Shown here: piece after piece, positions 1 through 5,749 of the stretch
Numbering within the stretch: position 1 is the stretch's first letter
Layout: every line of letters begins with the position of its first letter
From: an uncultured Planctomycetaceae bacterium
Lineage (GTDB): Bacteria > Planctomycetota > Planctomycetia > Pirellulales > UBA1268
Length of the DNA: 10,131 nucleotides
Direction: 5' to 3'
Assembly: GCA_903958265.1 (NCBI GenBank)
Contig: CAJBSQ010000456.1
Span: forward strand, 1 to 10,131
Made by a program: the position numbers and the translations under genes
The notes under the pieces: model-generated
Database searches by the model: none
The model's input: the letters and a program-made list of their open reading frames with translations, nothing else
Told to the model about the DNA's origin: nothing

Positions 1-174
1 CCGGACGACGCCCGCGAGGCGATCCGGCTGCTTAACCCGACACTCGCGCTGCCCTGTCATTACGGCACCTGGCCGCCGATCGAGCAGGATGCGGCGGCGT
101 GGGCGAGGCAGGTCGCGGCCGACGGCGTCGCGACCCCACGGGTGCTCGTGCCCGGCGAGTCGATCACCGTCTGA
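1..174 (+). CDS. Metal-dependent hydrolase, UPF0173/UlaG-like MBL fold (C-terminal fragment)
   Basis: Reading frame 1 is open from the window edge to TGA at 172-174, giving the last 57 residues of a protein whose start lies outside the window. The visible part has the typical end of UPF0173 (YtkL-type) metallo-beta-lactamase-fold hydrolases: a 'LNPTLALPCHYGTWPPIEQD' segment with the conserved HYGT, whose His is a late metal-site residue in this fold, then a closing 'VLVPGES' strand. Family members are cytoplasmic, metal-dependent and mostly of unknown substrate. The gene converges on the Rieske ferredoxin gene with 12 bp between the stops. The family call is fairly secure from the HYGT and PGES blocks; the substrate cannot be inferred. 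Confidence 0.75.
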   Translation, partial: PDDAREAIRLLNPTLALPCHYGTWPPIEQDAAAWARQVAADGVATPRVLVPGESITV

Positions 175-186
175 AGGCGGTGCCGC

Positions 187-540
187 TCAGGCGGTGGCGG
201 TGGCGGGAGGCACGCAAACCTCGATCACGTCGCCCGACACCCGCACGTCGAACACCTCCACCTTCAACTTTTCATTATCGCACCAGCCGCCGTCGCAGGC
301 CCGGAACCGCCAGGCATGCCACGGACAGGTGACCATGCCGTCGACGAACGGCCCGGAGCCAAGCGACGCACCCATGTGGGGGCAGAGGTCGTCCATCGCG
401 TGGTAGCGCGTGCCATCATGGAATACGGCGACGAGCCGGCCGGCCACCTCGAATGTCCGCCCTTCGCCCACGGGAATCTCCCCGACGCGGGCGACGGGCG
501 CGAAGGGGGGAGACGGTACGGAATCCGACGGACTGGTCAT
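187..540 (-). CDS. Small Rieske [2Fe-2S] ferredoxin
   Basis: A 117-residue soluble protein with a complete Rieske cluster motif: Cys53-x-His55 in 'CPHMGAS' and Cys72-x2-His75 in 'CPWHAWRF', 16 residues apart. The extra cysteine pair that forms the disulfide in bc1-type Rieske proteins is absent, and there is no membrane segment. This fits the Rieske-type ferredoxins (NirD-like or dioxygenase-ferredoxin-like) that pass electrons to an oxygenase or reductase. The frame is open upstream to 645, but ATG at 540 is chosen because an AGAGG lies 8 bases before it and the homologous region begins about 12 residues in. No oxygenase or nitrite reductase partner is nearby, so the partner is unknown. It diverges from the HAD hydrolase gene with 31 bp between the start codons. 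Confidence 0.88.
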   Translation of the reverse strand: MTSPSDSVPSPPFAPVARVGEIPVGEGRTFEVAGRLVAVFHDGTRYHAMDDLCPHMGASLGSGPFVDGMVTCPWHAWRFRACDGGWCDNEKLKVEVFDVRVSGDVIEVCVPPATATA

Positions 541-555
541 GGTGCGAACCTCTGC

Positions 556-568
556 CGGTATCATACCG
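556..568. promoter_or_regulatory. Short palindrome holding possible back-to-back -10 elements
   Basis: In the 31 bp between the divergent starts at 540 (-) and 572 (+) lies a perfect 6-bp inverted repeat around one base (cggtat-c-ataccg). It reads TATCAT on the plus strand (559-564) and TATGAT on the minus strand (565-560), each 4-5 of 6 matches to a -10 box. If used rightward, transcription would begin about at the HAD start codon, giving a leaderless mRNA. No convincing -35 boxes were found, so this could equally be an operator half or chance. Confidence 0.3.
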
Positions 569-571
569 CGT

Positions 572-1462
572 ATGAATGCCCCGTCCGTGCCCTCATCCTC
601 CCGCGTGCGACTGCTCGTCTTCGACGTGGATGGGACGCTCACCAACGCCAGCCATGAGGTGCCCGAAGCGACTCGGTCGGCGGTGGAGAGGCTTCGCGCC
701 GCCGGCGTGCGAATGATGATCGCGACCGGCCGTCGTTACCGCGACGCGCTGCCCGTGGCCCGGCAGCTCGGGATCGACGTGCCGCTGGTGTCGGCCTCCG
801 GGGCCTTGGTGAAGCGGCCCTCCGACCATCTCACGCTGGCCCGCGCAACGTTCGCGTCGGGTGTGCTCCCTGCAATCCTGCGGCTGATCGGCGAGCGGGG
901 GCACGAGGCCATTCTCTACAGCGACAGCTACGCGGAAGGGTTCGACTTCCACTGCCGCAGCCTCGCCGATGCCACGGTGGGGCCGGAGGCCTTTGGGGGT
1001 GGGCTGCGGGAATACCTCGGCCGCAACCGGCTGCTCGCCGACGTACGGCCCGAGCTCCATGAATCGCCCCCGGACGGCGTATTCGCGGGATTCGTGATGG
1101 GGCCGCAGGCCGAGATGGCCGGGCTCGAAGCGGGCCTCGATGCGGCCCTGCCGGGGCGGCTGTCGCTGCACACGATCAAGAGCCCCCGCTACCGCGACTG
1201 GATGTGCGAGATCGCCCCGGCGGGGGTGACCAAATGGTCGGGGGTGATGTCGGTGGCGACGGCATGGGGCATTGCCGCCGACGAAATCTGCGCCGTGGGC
1301 GACGACGTCAACGACATCCCGATGATTCGGGCCGCCGGGATCGGGGTCGCCATGGGAAATGCCCGTCCGGAGGTGATGGCGGTCGCTGATCTGGTGGTGG
1401 GATCCAACGACGGCCGCGGCATCACCGACGTGGCCGACATGGTGCTGGCCGGCCTTGCCTAG
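572..1462 (+). CDS. HAD-superfamily hydrolase, Cof/COG0561 type
   Basis: A 296-residue cytoplasmic HAD-fold phosphatase with all four motifs. Motif I is DVDGT, with nucleophile Asp18 and acid/base Asp20. Motif II ends in 'MIATGR' (Thr52). Motif III Lys is in 'GVTKWSGV' (Lys221). Motif IV is GDDVND (243-248), which binds Mg. The long insert between motifs II and III is the C2-type cap of the Cof subfamily, which typically dephosphorylates small phosphorylated sugars or nucleotides; the substrate here cannot be told. The frame is open upstream to 410, but that extension lies under the Rieske gene. ATG at 572 places motif I at the usual distance from the N-terminus. No Shine-Dalgarno sequence is visible before 572, so translation may be leaderless. 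Confidence 0.9.
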   Translation: MNAPSVPSSSRVRLLVFDVDGTLTNASHEVPEATRSAVERLRAAGVRMMIATGRRYRDALPVARQLGIDVPLVSASGALVKRPSDHLTLARATFASGVLPAILRLIGERGHEAILYSDSYAEGFDFHCRSLADATVGPEAFGGGLREYLGRNRLLADVRPELHESPPDGVFAGFVMGPQAEMAGLEAGLDAALPGRLSLHTIKSPRYRDWMCEIAPAGVTKWSGVMSVATAWGIAADEICAVGDDVNDIPMIRAAGIGVAMGNARPEVMAVADLVVGSNDGRGITDVADMVLAGLA

Positions 1463-1490
1463 CCTGCGCCGCTTCCGTGGCCGATCGTGC

Positions 1491-1519
1491 TTGTGGCAAC
1501 CGGCCGGTCGCTCTATCGT
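1491..1519 (+). promoter_or_regulatory. Weak candidate sigma70-like promoter before the 162-residue protein gene
   Basis: TTGTGG (1491-1496) and TATCGT (1514-1519) are separated by 17 bp, with 3 and 4 of 6 consensus matches. This is the best candidate in the 110-bp gap before the 1573 start. The match is weak and could be chance. Confidence 0.22.
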
Positions 1520-1572
1520 CCGCCGCTCGTGCCGGGCCCCGGTGCGGCGGCATCCCGCGGACGCGGTACACC

Positions 1573-2061
1573 ATGGATCTCAAACTCCACAAGCCACAGG
1601 TGACGTGCGCCATGACGGCCCGCGGCTTCGCGCCGGGCGAGCCCTTTCATTCGGCGCTCGTTCGCGGATCGGGGGCGATGGAGCGCGTCGACGTCTGTGA
1701 CGAGGCATGGCAGGGGCCTCCGGCCGGAGCGGTCGCCTGGTGGCGTTCGCGGTATCCCGCGGCCGGCGCCTCGGGGCCGACGCTCGCGCCCGTCGAGGTG
1801 CTGCTCGACGCCCTCGAGGGACTCGATGACGCGGCTGACGAGCCACTCCGCTACCTGCTCGCGCTGCAGCTCGTCCGCCGTCGCGTGCTGCGGATCATCG
1901 ATGAGGAGCCAGATGCGGCAGAGGGCGGTGGCACGGTGGTCTTCGCCTGCCGGAAGCGGGGCCGAGACTACCGCGTGCGGGCCGCGAGTCCCGCCGAGGC
2001 TGCTGCGGCGGGCGTGGAGGAACGGTTGGCGGCACTGCTCTGGTCGGGAGATGCGGCATGA
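1573..2061 (+). CDS. Conserved hypothetical protein, first gene of a coupled pair
   Basis: A 162-residue soluble protein of unknown function. The N-terminus 'LHKPQVTCAMTARGFAPGEPF' (Cys12) is followed by a charged region with 'AWQGPP' and 'WWRSR', a Leu-rich helical segment (about residues 74-107) and a strand-rich end. There is no signal peptide or membrane segment. The arrangement resembles an uncharacterised planctomycete family I recall, in which the Cys, 'PGE', 'AW.GPP' and 'WWRSR' positions recur; this is memory, not a search. The frame extends upstream to 1477. ATG at 1573 is preferred because it just precedes this conserved-looking block; ATG at 1609 would lose the Cys. No good ribosome-binding site is seen. 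Its stop overlaps the next start by ATGA, so it is probably co-translated with, and functionally tied to, the lipoprotein. Confidence 0.75.
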   Translation: MDLKLHKPQVTCAMTARGFAPGEPFHSALVRGSGAMERVDVCDEAWQGPPAGAVAWWRSRYPAAGASGPTLAPVEVLLDALEGLDDAADEPLRYLLALQLVRRRVLRIIDEEPDAAEGGGTVVFACRKRGRDYRVRAASPAEAAAAGVEERLAALLWSGDAA

Positions 2062-2984
2062 CGGGCTCACTCCGGACGGTGCGTGCGCGGGGGCCGGCCG
2101 CCGGCGTGCGGGCGGCGTCGCTGCTGATCATCGTGGCGTCGGTGGCGGCGAGCGGGGCCTCGTGCCCACAGGTGCTACGGGGCTATCAGGTGGGCACCAT
2201 GCCGCTGCCGCGCACGCTGCCGGCGCACCCGTCACTCGATCAGATCATCGCCGCCGTCCACGACAACACGCAGCGGGTGCGAAGCTGCATGGCAACGCAG
2301 GCGGTGCTCGTGGTGCCCGGCGTGCCCCGGCTCTCGGCGCGGGTCGCCTGCGAGCCGCCGCGGCGATTTCGGCTGCAGGCCCAGACGGCGATCACGGGCC
2401 CCGAACTCGACATCGGCAGCAACGACGACCTCTTCTGGCTCTGGCTGCGTCAGCACAAGCCGCCGATCGTGGCGTTCTGTCGCCACGACCAGTACGCCCA
2501 GTCCGCGGCCCGGCGGCTCCTGCCGATCCGTGCCGACTGGATGCCAGAGATGCTCGGGCTGGTGAACTTCCGCCCCGAGGACCGCCATCAGGGGCCGTTT
2601 CCGCTGCCGGATGGTCGCATCGAGATCCGGAGCACGATCGATGCGGCCGACGGCGAGTTGCTCAAGTCGACGATCCTCGACGGCACCACGGGGCTGGTCA
2701 GCGAGCAGCACCTGTTCACCTCGACCGGCGAGCGGTTGGCGAGCGTGCGGACGAGCCGCCATCGCGTCGATCCGCCGTCGGGGGCGGCGCTGCCGCACCT
2801 CGTCGAGGTGTCGTGGCCCGCGTCCGGCGTCGACTTCAAGATCGAACTCTCGTCGATCACCACCAACTCCTCGAGCGGTGACCCCGGCCAGCTCTGGCAG
2901 ATGCCGGCGTATCCCGGGTACGAGCCCGTAGACCTCGCCGACCCGTCGGTGGTGATCGGACCACCGCCACAGCCCGCGCCTTAG
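2058..2984 (+). CDS. Predicted exported lipoprotein, LolA/LppX-like
   Basis: A 308-residue protein starting within the previous stop codon (ATGA). The N-terminus has arginines at residues 6, 9 and 11, a hydrophobic segment at about 20-31 and a possible lipobox ending at Cys36 (SGASC). The -3 residue is Gly rather than the usual Leu/Ile/Val, so lipid modification is likely but not certain. The mature part begins with a predicted helix ('SLDQIIAAVHDNTQRVRS'), followed by many alternating strands typical of the LolA/LppX/outer-membrane lipoprotein-sorting fold, with 'CEPPRRFRL' and 'DLFWLWLRQ' as recognisable pieces. The C-terminus is Pro-rich. Such proteins bind lipid or lipoprotein acyl chains in the periplasm; that role here is inferred from fold resemblance only. 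The tight coupling to the 162-residue protein suggests a shared envelope-related task. Confidence 0.78.
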   Translation: MTGSLRTVRARGPAAGVRAASLLIIVASVAASGASCPQVLRGYQVGTMPLPRTLPAHPSLDQIIAAVHDNTQRVRSCMATQAVLVVPGVPRLSARVACEPPRRFRLQAQTAITGPELDIGSNDDLFWLWLRQHKPPIVAFCRHDQYAQSAARRLLPIRADWMPEMLGLVNFRPEDRHQGPFPLPDGRIEIRSTIDAADGELLKSTILDGTTGLVSEQHLFTSTGERLASVRTSRHRVDPPSGAALPHLVEVSWPASGVDFKIELSSITTNSSSGDPGQLWQMPAYPGYEPVDLADPSVVIGPPPQPAP

Positions 2985-3185
2985 AGCGGGTCCAGTTTAT
3001 GTGGAGCGTCGTCTCCGTCAGCGAGGGCGGGTAGGCGAAGGGGGTCGGCGAACGCTCGCGGAGCCTTGGGCGTATCCTCGCCCCGGCGACGCGACTTTTG
3101 CCGCCCCCGAGCCGGCGATCCACGGAAGTCGAATGCGCTCTCGCTCGCCCTCTCGCGGTGGGCCGCGGGCTAACCCGCCGGCGAC
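2985..3185. other. Intergenic region with repeat-like hairpin sequences
   Basis: About 200 bp lie between the convergent lipoprotein and sigma-factor genes. No convincing gene is present; the open frames here have no recognisable domain. The region holds a small hairpin at 3165-3178 (GCGGG, loop CTAA, CCCGC) and runs rich in CTCGC/GCGAG in both orientations, including 'gctctcgctcgccctctcg'. These look like fragments of dispersed intergenic repeats of the kind I recall from planctomycete genomes. No T-tract follows any hairpin on either strand, so no classic intrinsic terminator is visible for either gene. Confidence 0.4.
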
Positions 3186-3794
3186 TCAGCCCGCCTGCTG
3201 CTCCTGCTTTCGCATCTTCTCGCGGGCGCGGGAGAGCGCCGGGCCGATCGAGTTCAGCGGCATGCCGGTGAGGTGGCTGATCTCTCCGTAGCTCCGCTGC
3301 TCGAGGTGATGGAGCCTGACCAGCCGTGCCTCGTCGGGATCGAGAGCACCGAGAAGCGACTCGATGTGCTCGCGGTCTGCCAATCGTGCCGCGTCGTCGA
3401 CCACCGCTGCCAGCGGGTCGAGCGACCGCCGGTGCCGCGCTGACGTGGGGGAGGGGGGGCTACTGACGACTTCGGCGAGCCGCCGTGCCGTCACCCGCCG
3501 GGCGATGACTGTCAGGTAGGTGGCGAGGCTCGACCTCCCGGCGAACGACCGCAGCGCGGCGGCATCGTTGCGGAGGCACTCGACAAGGATGTCGGCCACG
3601 AGGTCGTCCCGGTCGCTGGCGCCGAGGGCGAGCCCCCGCTGCCGCGCGGTCCGGGCGGCAACGAAGGCGAACAGGCCTGCAAACCGGTCGACGAAGGCGT
3701 CCCAGGCCCCCGTGCGTGCCGACAGGCAGCCCTCGAGGAGGCTGCGGTCCTCGGGGGCGAGGGCCACGGTGTCGGGGGGCGGCGGGTTCGTCAC
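3186..3794 (-). CDS. ECF-type RNA polymerase sigma factor
   Basis: A 202-residue sigma-70 family protein with only regions 2 and 4. Region 2 (about 30-105) includes 'DRDDLVADILVECL', where the core-binding helix lies, and 'FAGRSSLATYLTVIARR', the -10-recognition helices. A Ser/Pro-rich linker (about 110-120) follows. Region 4 (about 143-196) has 'LDPDEARLVRLHHLEQRSY' and the helix-turn-helix 'ISHLTGMPLNSIGPALSRAR' that would read the -35 box. The start is GTG at 3794, with an AAGGG 10 bases upstream; no other start gives a better fit. No anti-sigma gene lies next to it: the gene downstream (leftward) is convergent, and the neighbour upstream is the divergent ferredoxin. Its targets and signal are unknown; the divergent fdxA region is one candidate to test. 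Confidence 0.9.
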   Translation of the reverse strand: MTNPPPPDTVALAPEDRSLLEGCLSARTGAWDAFVDRFAGLFAFVAARTARQRGLALGASDRDDLVADILVECLRNDAAALRSFAGRSSLATYLTVIARRVTARRLAEVVSSPPSPTSARHRRSLDPLAAVVDDAARLADREHIESLLGALDPDEARLVRLHHLEQRSYGEISHLTGMPLNSIGPALSRAREKMRKQEQQAG

Positions 3795-3894
3795 GGCGGC
3801 GGCACCCTTGCTGGAGGCGCGGGCGTCCGGCCCGACGAAATCCTACCGGTCGCCCCGGGCTCAATTTTTCGGTTTGCCCGGCCGATGGAAGGAC

Positions 3895-3924
3895 ATCATA
3901 GGGTTCGTTCCCAGACGCCACCAA
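3895..3924 (-). promoter_or_regulatory. Candidate promoter for the ECF sigma gene
   Basis: On the minus strand, TATGAT (3900-3895, 5 of 6 matches to the -10 consensus) lies 18 bp after TTGGTG (3924-3919, 3 of 6). This would give a leader of roughly 90 nt before the GTG start. The -10 is good and the -35 poor, so confidence is limited. Confidence 0.35.
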
Positions 3925-3976
3925 CGCCAGCCGGCCGCCGCTCGCCGCCGCCGGGGAATTGGGGGGCGGCGGTTCG

Positions 3977-4005
3977 TTGACAGCCCTGCAGGTTCCACCT
4001 ACTAT
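3977..4005 (+). promoter_or_regulatory. Sigma70-type promoter of fdxA
   Basis: A perfect -35 box TTGACA (3977-3982) and a -10 box TACTAT (4000-4005) are separated by exactly 17 bp. Transcription should start near 4012, leaving about 90 nt of leader before the ferredoxin ATG. It is one of the strongest promoter matches in the window and suggests constitutive housekeeping expression, possibly tuned in the leader. Between this site and the sigma gene (3795-3976) I see only the weak minus-strand promoter and GC-rich DNA. Confidence 0.7.
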
Positions 4006-4020
4006 TCCGCGCAGCGAGGC

Positions 4021-4060
4021 GAGGAATCGTCGGATTCCTCAGCTTGGTTGCATGGAATCC
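4021..4060 (+). promoter_or_regulatory. fdxA leader with mutually exclusive hairpins
   Basis: Just downstream of the predicted transcription start, a perfect 8-bp stem forms between GAGGAATC (4021-4028) and GATTCCTC (4033-4040) with loop GTCG. The right arm can instead pair with a third element: GGATTCC (4032-4038) with GGAATCC (4054-4060), a 7-bp stem with a 15-nt loop. The two hairpins cannot coexist. The arrangement could be a switch, a 5'-end stabiliser or a DNA operator; no known riboswitch class was recognised. Confidence 0.45.
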
Positions 4061-4102
4061 AGCTCAGTCATCGCGTCGGAATAAACGCCACAGGAGTCGA
4101 TC

Positions 4103-4381
4103 ATGACCCACGTCGTCGCCGAACCGTGTTTCGCCTGCAAGTACACCGACTGCGTGGTGGTCTGCCCGGTCGAGTGTTTTTATGAGGGTGACCAGATGAT
4201 CTACATCCACCCCGACGAGTGTATCGACTGCGAGGCCTGCGTGCCGGAGTGCCCCGTGGAGGCGATCTTCCACGAGGACAACCTGCCCGCGGAATGGAAG
4301 GAGTTCACGGCGCTGAACGCCGAGATGGCAACGCAACTTCCGGTGATCACCGAGAAGAAGGAACCGCTCTGCGGAGAATGA
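4103..4381 (+). CDS. fdxA: 7Fe ferredoxin (3Fe-4S/4Fe-4S), FdxA type
   Basis: A 92-residue soluble electron carrier closely resembling Azotobacter ferredoxin I. The N-terminus 'EPCFACKYTDC' followed by 'CPVECFYEG' and then 'DECIDCEACVPECP' gives cysteines at 9, 12, 17, 21, 25, 40, 43, 46 and 50. By the known pattern, Cys9, 17 and 50 bind the 3Fe-4S cluster and Cys21, 40, 43 and 46 the 4Fe-4S cluster; Cys12 and Cys25 are the extra cysteines also present in the Azotobacter protein. The C-terminus stops shortly after 'ITEKKEPL', so the roughly 14-residue tail of ferredoxin I is missing. AGGAG at 4092-4096 lies 6 bases before ATG. The gene is monocistronic by position, with the HNH gene converging after 24 bp. 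Its redox partner is not in the window. Confidence 0.95.
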   Translation: MTHVVAEPCFACKYTDCVVVCPVECFYEGDQMIYIHPDECIDCEACVPECPVEAIFHEDNLPAEWKEFTALNAEMATQLPVITEKKEPLCGE

Positions 4382-4405
4382 AACGCGTAGAGCCGGGCTC
4401 GACCG

Positions 4406-5062
4406 CTATTTCAGATCGACGAGCCAGTAGGCGTTGTCGACGAAACTCTTCCAACTCGCGTACTTCGGATTGCCGAGCTTGATCGAGAGCAGAGGGCTCC
4501 GCTTCGGCTTCACGGGCTGCCGGATCAGGTTCATCCGCGCCTCGTGGGGTGTTCGGCCTCCCTTGCGGACGTTGCAGACAACGCACGCGCAGACGATGTT
4601 TTCCCAACTCGTCGAGCCGCCGCGGCTCTTCGGCACGACGTGATCGAGCGAAAGTTCGCTGGTCGGAAAGCCGGCGCCGCAGTACTGGCACTGGTTGCCA
4701 TCGCGGGCAAACACGTTGCGGCGGTTGAACCGCAACCCTTGCCGCGGGCCACGATCGCAGGAGATCAGGCGAATCACCCGCGGAGCCTGGAGGTCGTAAC
4801 CGACGGCCCTGATCCAGTCCTGGTCGGGGCTCCGAAACGCCGTTTGCAGCGAGGAGAGTTCCCGCCAGGAATCGAGGTCGTGGGCCGCGTAGTGCCCCTC
4901 CTCGATATGCACGACCTCGGCCAGTTCCCGAAATAAAAGCGTGATCGCCCGCCGCACATTCGTGATCTGCACCGCCACGAAGGAACGGTTGAGCACGAGC
5001 ACGCTCAGGCCCAGTGAGGGCGACTGATGCTGGGCCGGCAACGCGAAAGCATGCGACGTCAT
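4406..5062 (-). CDS. HNH endonuclease family protein
   Basis: A 218-residue protein with a C-terminal-half HNH nuclease domain (about 118-175). The zinc-binding pairs are Cys125/Cys128 ('CQYC') and Cys160/Cys163. The catalytic core has Asp140-His141 in 'LSLDHVVPKSRGG' and Asn155 in 'SWENIVCAC', followed by 'CNVRKGGRTPHEA'. The N-terminal half (about 18-100) begins 'LSVLVLNRSFVAVQI' and is probably a small DNA-binding or regulatory part of this family; I cannot assign it. The frame runs upstream to 5140, but ATG at 5062 follows a perfect AGGAGG (5080-5075) by 12 bases and a strong promoter. Such standalone HNH proteins are widespread in planctomycetes; no methylase, phage or other mobile-element gene adjoins, so a restriction or homing role is not supported. 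Confidence 0.88.
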   Translation of the reverse strand: MTSHAFALPAQHQSPSLGLSVLVLNRSFVAVQITNVRRAITLLFRELAEVVHIEEGHYAAHDLDSWRELSSLQTAFRSPDQDWIRAVGYDLQAPRVIRLISCDRGPRQGLRFNRRNVFARDGNQCQYCGAGFPTSELSLDHVVPKSRGGSTSWENIVCACVVCNVRKGGRTPHEARMNLIRQPVKPKRSPLLSIKLGNPKYASWKSFVDNAYWLVDLK

Positions 5063-5091
5063 GGGGCGAACGCACCTCCTGCGAACACCCG

Positions 5092-5121
5092 ATTCTACCG
5101 AGACTCTGCCAAAGCTGCCAA
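5092..5121 (-). promoter_or_regulatory. Sigma70-type promoter of the HNH gene
   Basis: On the minus strand, TTGGCA (5121-5116) and TAGAAT (5097-5092) are 18 bp apart, each 5 of 6 matches to consensus. Transcription would start near 5085, giving a short leader of about 23 nt that contains the AGGAGG ribosome-binding site. Position and spacing support the ATG at 5062 as the real start. Confidence 0.6.
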
Positions 5122-5289
5122 CTACCGGGCGTTGGGCCATGTCCGCCGCTTGCCTTGGCGGGAGGATACGGTCACACTTGAATCACTGCCGGCCCGACGG
5201 GCGAGTATGGCGGCGATTCTTTCGCCGGCCGGCAACAGCGATCCGCCAGCCATTCGCTGGCCACGTACCAGGCACGCCCGGAGAAAATC

Positions 5290-5610
5290 ATGCTTCACTA
5301 CTCCTGCGACAGTTGCAAGCGTCCGATTGATCACGTTTCGGACGTGCGGCACGTCGTGAAGATCGAGGTCTTTCCGGCAGTCGAGGATCAGGCCTGCGGA
5401 TGTCAGGACAGCGATGCGGGGACGGCCGATGCCGACCATCTCGAGGACATGCAGGATGTGCTCGAGCATCTCGACGAGAGCGACCTTGCCGATCTCGATG
5501 ACTCCACTCGGTCGCTGCGGTTCGATCTCTGCGATGCCTGCCGGCAGCGGTTTGTGAAAAACCCGCTCGGGATCAATCTGGGCAAGCAGTTGTATTTCAG
5601 CAACAACTGA
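5290..5610 (+). CDS. Conserved hypothetical protein with two CxxC pairs (putative zinc ribbon)
   Basis: A 106-residue acidic protein. Cys6/Cys9 ('YSCDSCKRPID') and Cys81/Cys84 ('FDLCDACRQRF') could make one zinc site, with the two halves separated by a strongly acidic helical stretch (about 45-72, 'DADHLEDMQDVLEHLDESDL'). A further CxC (Cys36, Cys38) lies between. The pattern of a first CxxC followed by 'VVKIEVF' and a closing 'RFDLCDACRQRF.KNPLG' fits a small planctomycete-restricted family as I recall it; function unknown. GGAG (5280-5283) lies 6 bases before ATG. The 227 bp upstream contains a 6-bp hairpin (5245-5261) but no clear promoter. An intrinsic terminator directly follows, so the gene is probably transcribed alone. 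Confidence 0.8.
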   Translation: MLHYSCDSCKRPIDHVSDVRHVVKIEVFPAVEDQACGCQDSDAGTADADHLEDMQDVLEHLDESDLADLDDSTRSLRFDLCDACRQRFVKNPLGINLGKQLYFSNN

Positions 5611-5616
5611 AAACAC

Positions 5617-5650
5617 GCAGCAGCGGCCTCGAGGCTGCTGTCGCTTTTTT
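5617..5650 (+). terminator. Intrinsic terminator of the double-CxxC protein gene
   Basis: Seven nucleotides after the stop, CAGCAGC (5618-5624) pairs perfectly with GCTGCTG (5634-5640) around a 9-nt loop, with one more G-T pair at the base. TCGC and then six T's (5645-5650) follow. This is the clearest terminator in the window. Confidence 0.8.
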
Positions 5651-5749
5651 GCGGGCGGCGGCTCGGCGGGTTTTCCTCGGCAACTCAGCCGCGTAGTCTT
5701 GCGGCAGTGAGTCGCTCGTCCCACGCCCACCCCACGGAGCACCGCCACG

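Noticed and set aside
1697..2881. 394-residue plus-strand frame overlapping the unknown protein and the lipoprotein.
   Set aside because: Arg/Ala/Gly-rich shadow. The competing frames have a coupled start, signal peptide and plausible domains.
3460..3924. Minus-strand frame of 154 residues overlapping the start of the sigma factor.
   Set aside because: It is a frame-shifted shadow of the sigma factor gene, rich in Arg/Pro/Gly, without motifs.
4390..4400. GAGCC-G-GGCTC palindrome between the convergent fdxA and HNH genes.
   Set aside because: It can only make a 4-bp stem with a usable loop and has no T-tract, so it is too weak to call a bidirectional terminator.
4406..5062. HNH protein as a homing endonuclease, restriction enzyme or part of a defence island.
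   Set aside because: No methyltransferase, intron, phage or other defence gene is adjacent, and the neighbours are housekeeping-type genes.
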